A stretch of DNA of 5,148 nucleotides, taken from DASSWG01 sp035705295 (GTDB lineage: Bacteria; Bacteroidota; Bacteroidia; Flavobacteriales; Flavobacteriaceae). This document shows positions 4,277 to 5,148 of this stretch, in pieces. Where the stretch lies: assembly GCA_035705295.1 (NCBI GenBank), contig DASSWG010000007.1, forward strand, positions 1 through 5,148, given 5' to 3'. The notes beneath the pieces are model-generated. The model did not search any database. It was not told where the DNA came from and saw only the letters and a list, made by a program, of their open reading frames with translations. The position numbers were made by a program, and so were the translations under genes. Positions within the stretch are counted from its first letter, which is position 1. Each line of letters opens with the position of its first letter.

Positions 4277-5148
4277 ATGAATTTTTCCGAGAAGCTGATC
4301 GATTGGTACTTGCCCCAAAAACGCGAACTTCCGTGGCGAAACACTGTCGATCCCTATAAAATATGGCTGAGCGAAATTATGCTGCAACAAACGCGGGTGG
4401 CACAAGGACTACCTTATTATGAGGTTTTTCTCGAAAATTTCCCAGCGGTTTTCGACTTGGCAAAAGCTTCGGAAGAAAAAGTACTGAAATTGTGGCAAGG
4501 ACTTGGCTATTATTCGCGCGCGCGGAACATGCATTTCACCGCAAAATATATTGCGGAAGAAAAAAACGGCGAATTTCCCAAAACCGCATCGGGTTTATTA
4601 AAGCTGAAAGGAATTGGCGATTACACGGCCGCCGCCATCGCTTCCATCTGTTTCGGCGAGCCCGTTCCTGTGGTCGATGGAAACGTTTACCGCGCGCTTT
4701 CCCGAATTTTCGGAATTGAAACCCCGATTGATTCAACGCTTGGAAAAAAAGAATTCAAGCAATTGGCACATCAATTGATCGACCCGAAAAAACCCGCTGA
4801 GCACAACCAAGCTTTGATGGAATTTGGCGCGCTGCAATGTAAACCCAAAAACCCGTTGTGCGAAACTTGTCCGTTCCAAAATTCGTGCATGGCTCTTCAG
4901 CTTGGAAAAATCGAAAAATTGCCAGTGAAAACAAAAAAGATAAAAACCACTTTGCGCCATTTCAATTATTTGGTATTTGTTTCCAAAAACAAGCAAACTC
5001 TTTTGCAACAACGCACCGGAAAAGGAATTTGGCAGAATTTGTACGAATTTCCATTGCTCGAATCGGAAAAAGAAGAAACCCGCGAAAGTTTCGTTCAAAA
5101 ACCCGAATTGAAAAAATTGGTTGATGCGAAAAAGATTGAATTGTTCAA
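4277..5148 (+). CDS. mutY: Adenine DNA glycosylase MutY, 3' end outside the window
   Basis: MutY removes adenine mispaired with 8-oxoguanine, preventing G:C to T:A mutations. The frame opens at ATG 4277 and stays open to the window edge after 290 full codons, so the stop is missing. The N-terminal signature PYKIWLSEIMLQQTRV (26-41) contains catalytic Glu33 (E. coli Glu37). The helix-hairpin-helix LKLKGIGDYTAAAIAS is at 108-123, and VVDGNV with catalytic Asp134 is at 132-137. Tyr116 replaces the Lys found in endonuclease III, as expected for a monofunctional MutY. The four [4Fe-4S] ligands are Cys188, Cys195, Cys198 and Cys204 with C-x6-C-x2-C-x5-C spacing. From about residue 222 the NUDIX-like C-terminal domain, which recognises 8-oxoguanine, begins (RHFNYLVFVSKNKQTLLQQR, then GIWQNLYEFPL) and is cut off. 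The gene is divergent from hup across a 137-base gap; I see no confident promoter for it and no Shine-Dalgarno. Confidence 0.96.
   Translation, partial: MNFSEKLIDWYLPQKRELPWRNTVDPYKIWLSEIMLQQTRVAQGLPYYEVFLENFPAVFDLAKASEEKVLKLWQGLGYYSRARNMHFTAKYIAEEKNGEFPKTASGLLKLKGIGDYTAAAIASICFGEPVPVVDGNVYRALSRIFGIETPIDSTLGKKEFKQLAHQLIDPKKPAEHNQALMEFGALQCKPKNPLCETCPFQNSCMALQLGKIEKLPVKTKKIKTTLRHFNYLVFVSKNKQTLLQQRTGKGIWQNLYEFPLLESEKEETRESFVQKPELKKLVDAKKIELF

Noticed and set aside
4733..5098. Minus-strand frame of 121 codons opposite mutY
   Set aside because: It is Phe-rich and lies antisense to the unmistakable MutY FeS cluster and NUDIX-like regions; no family features.
1..5148. Mobile element, CRISPR array, tRNA or integron-like signals
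   Set aside because: No transposase, spaced repeats, cloverleaf or attachment-like sequences were seen; gene content is core housekeeping.

Overview
The window looks like ordinary core chromosome from a member of the Bacteroidetes, most likely a Flavobacteriia-like marine or freshwater lineage. The reasons are the RecX, HU and RNase G sequences, which carry this phylum's characteristic wording, a perfect Bacteroidetes-type -7 promoter element (TAnnTTTG) in front of hup, and start codons preceded by A-rich leaders with no Shine-Dalgarno sequence. The assignment comes from sequence recognition only and no search was run.

Layout, left to right. (1) 1-231, plus strand: the last 76 codons of a protein that reads like the C-terminal domain of a periplasmic tail-specific protease (Prc/CtpA type). 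Its stop codon overlaps by 11 bases (2) the start of an OppC/DppC-type ABC transporter permease at 221-1330, so the two are probably translationally coupled. (3) 1331-1414 is a short convergent gap with three CGGGT units and no obvious terminator. (4) On the minus strand, read right to left, come hup (HU, 3849-4139), a 29-codon gene for a very basic, ribosomal-protein-like peptide (3688-3777), rng (RNase G/E family, 1953-3494) and recX (1415-1894). (5) mutY (4277 to the window edge, plus strand) diverges from hup and is cut off by the end of the window after about 290 codons.

Transcription as far as it can be read: a good promoter at 4184-4215 drives hup. The 29-codon gene 71 bases downstream has no promoter of its own that I can see and ends in a strong intrinsic terminator (3669-3696) whose stem contains its stop codon, so hup and the small gene probably form one operon. 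A perfect 20-base palindrome (3820-3839) lies between the two genes. rng then needs its own promoter, which I could not place with confidence. Its leader contains three dyads and a 10-codon upstream reading frame overlapping the rng start. A second hairpin terminator (1916-1951) begins right after the rng stop and separates it from recX.

Functionally the block mixes nucleoid structure (HU), probable ribosome function (small peptide), RNA decay and rRNA processing (RNase G), recombination control (RecX) and oxidative DNA repair (MutY). I see no mobile elements, CRISPR arrays, tRNA or rRNA genes. I did not find a new multi-gene system. The points most worth a second look are the tiny basic gene, the intercistronic palindrome, the structured rng leader, and two lineage-type residue changes: loss of the Zn-link cysteines in RNase G and of the arm-tip proline in HU.
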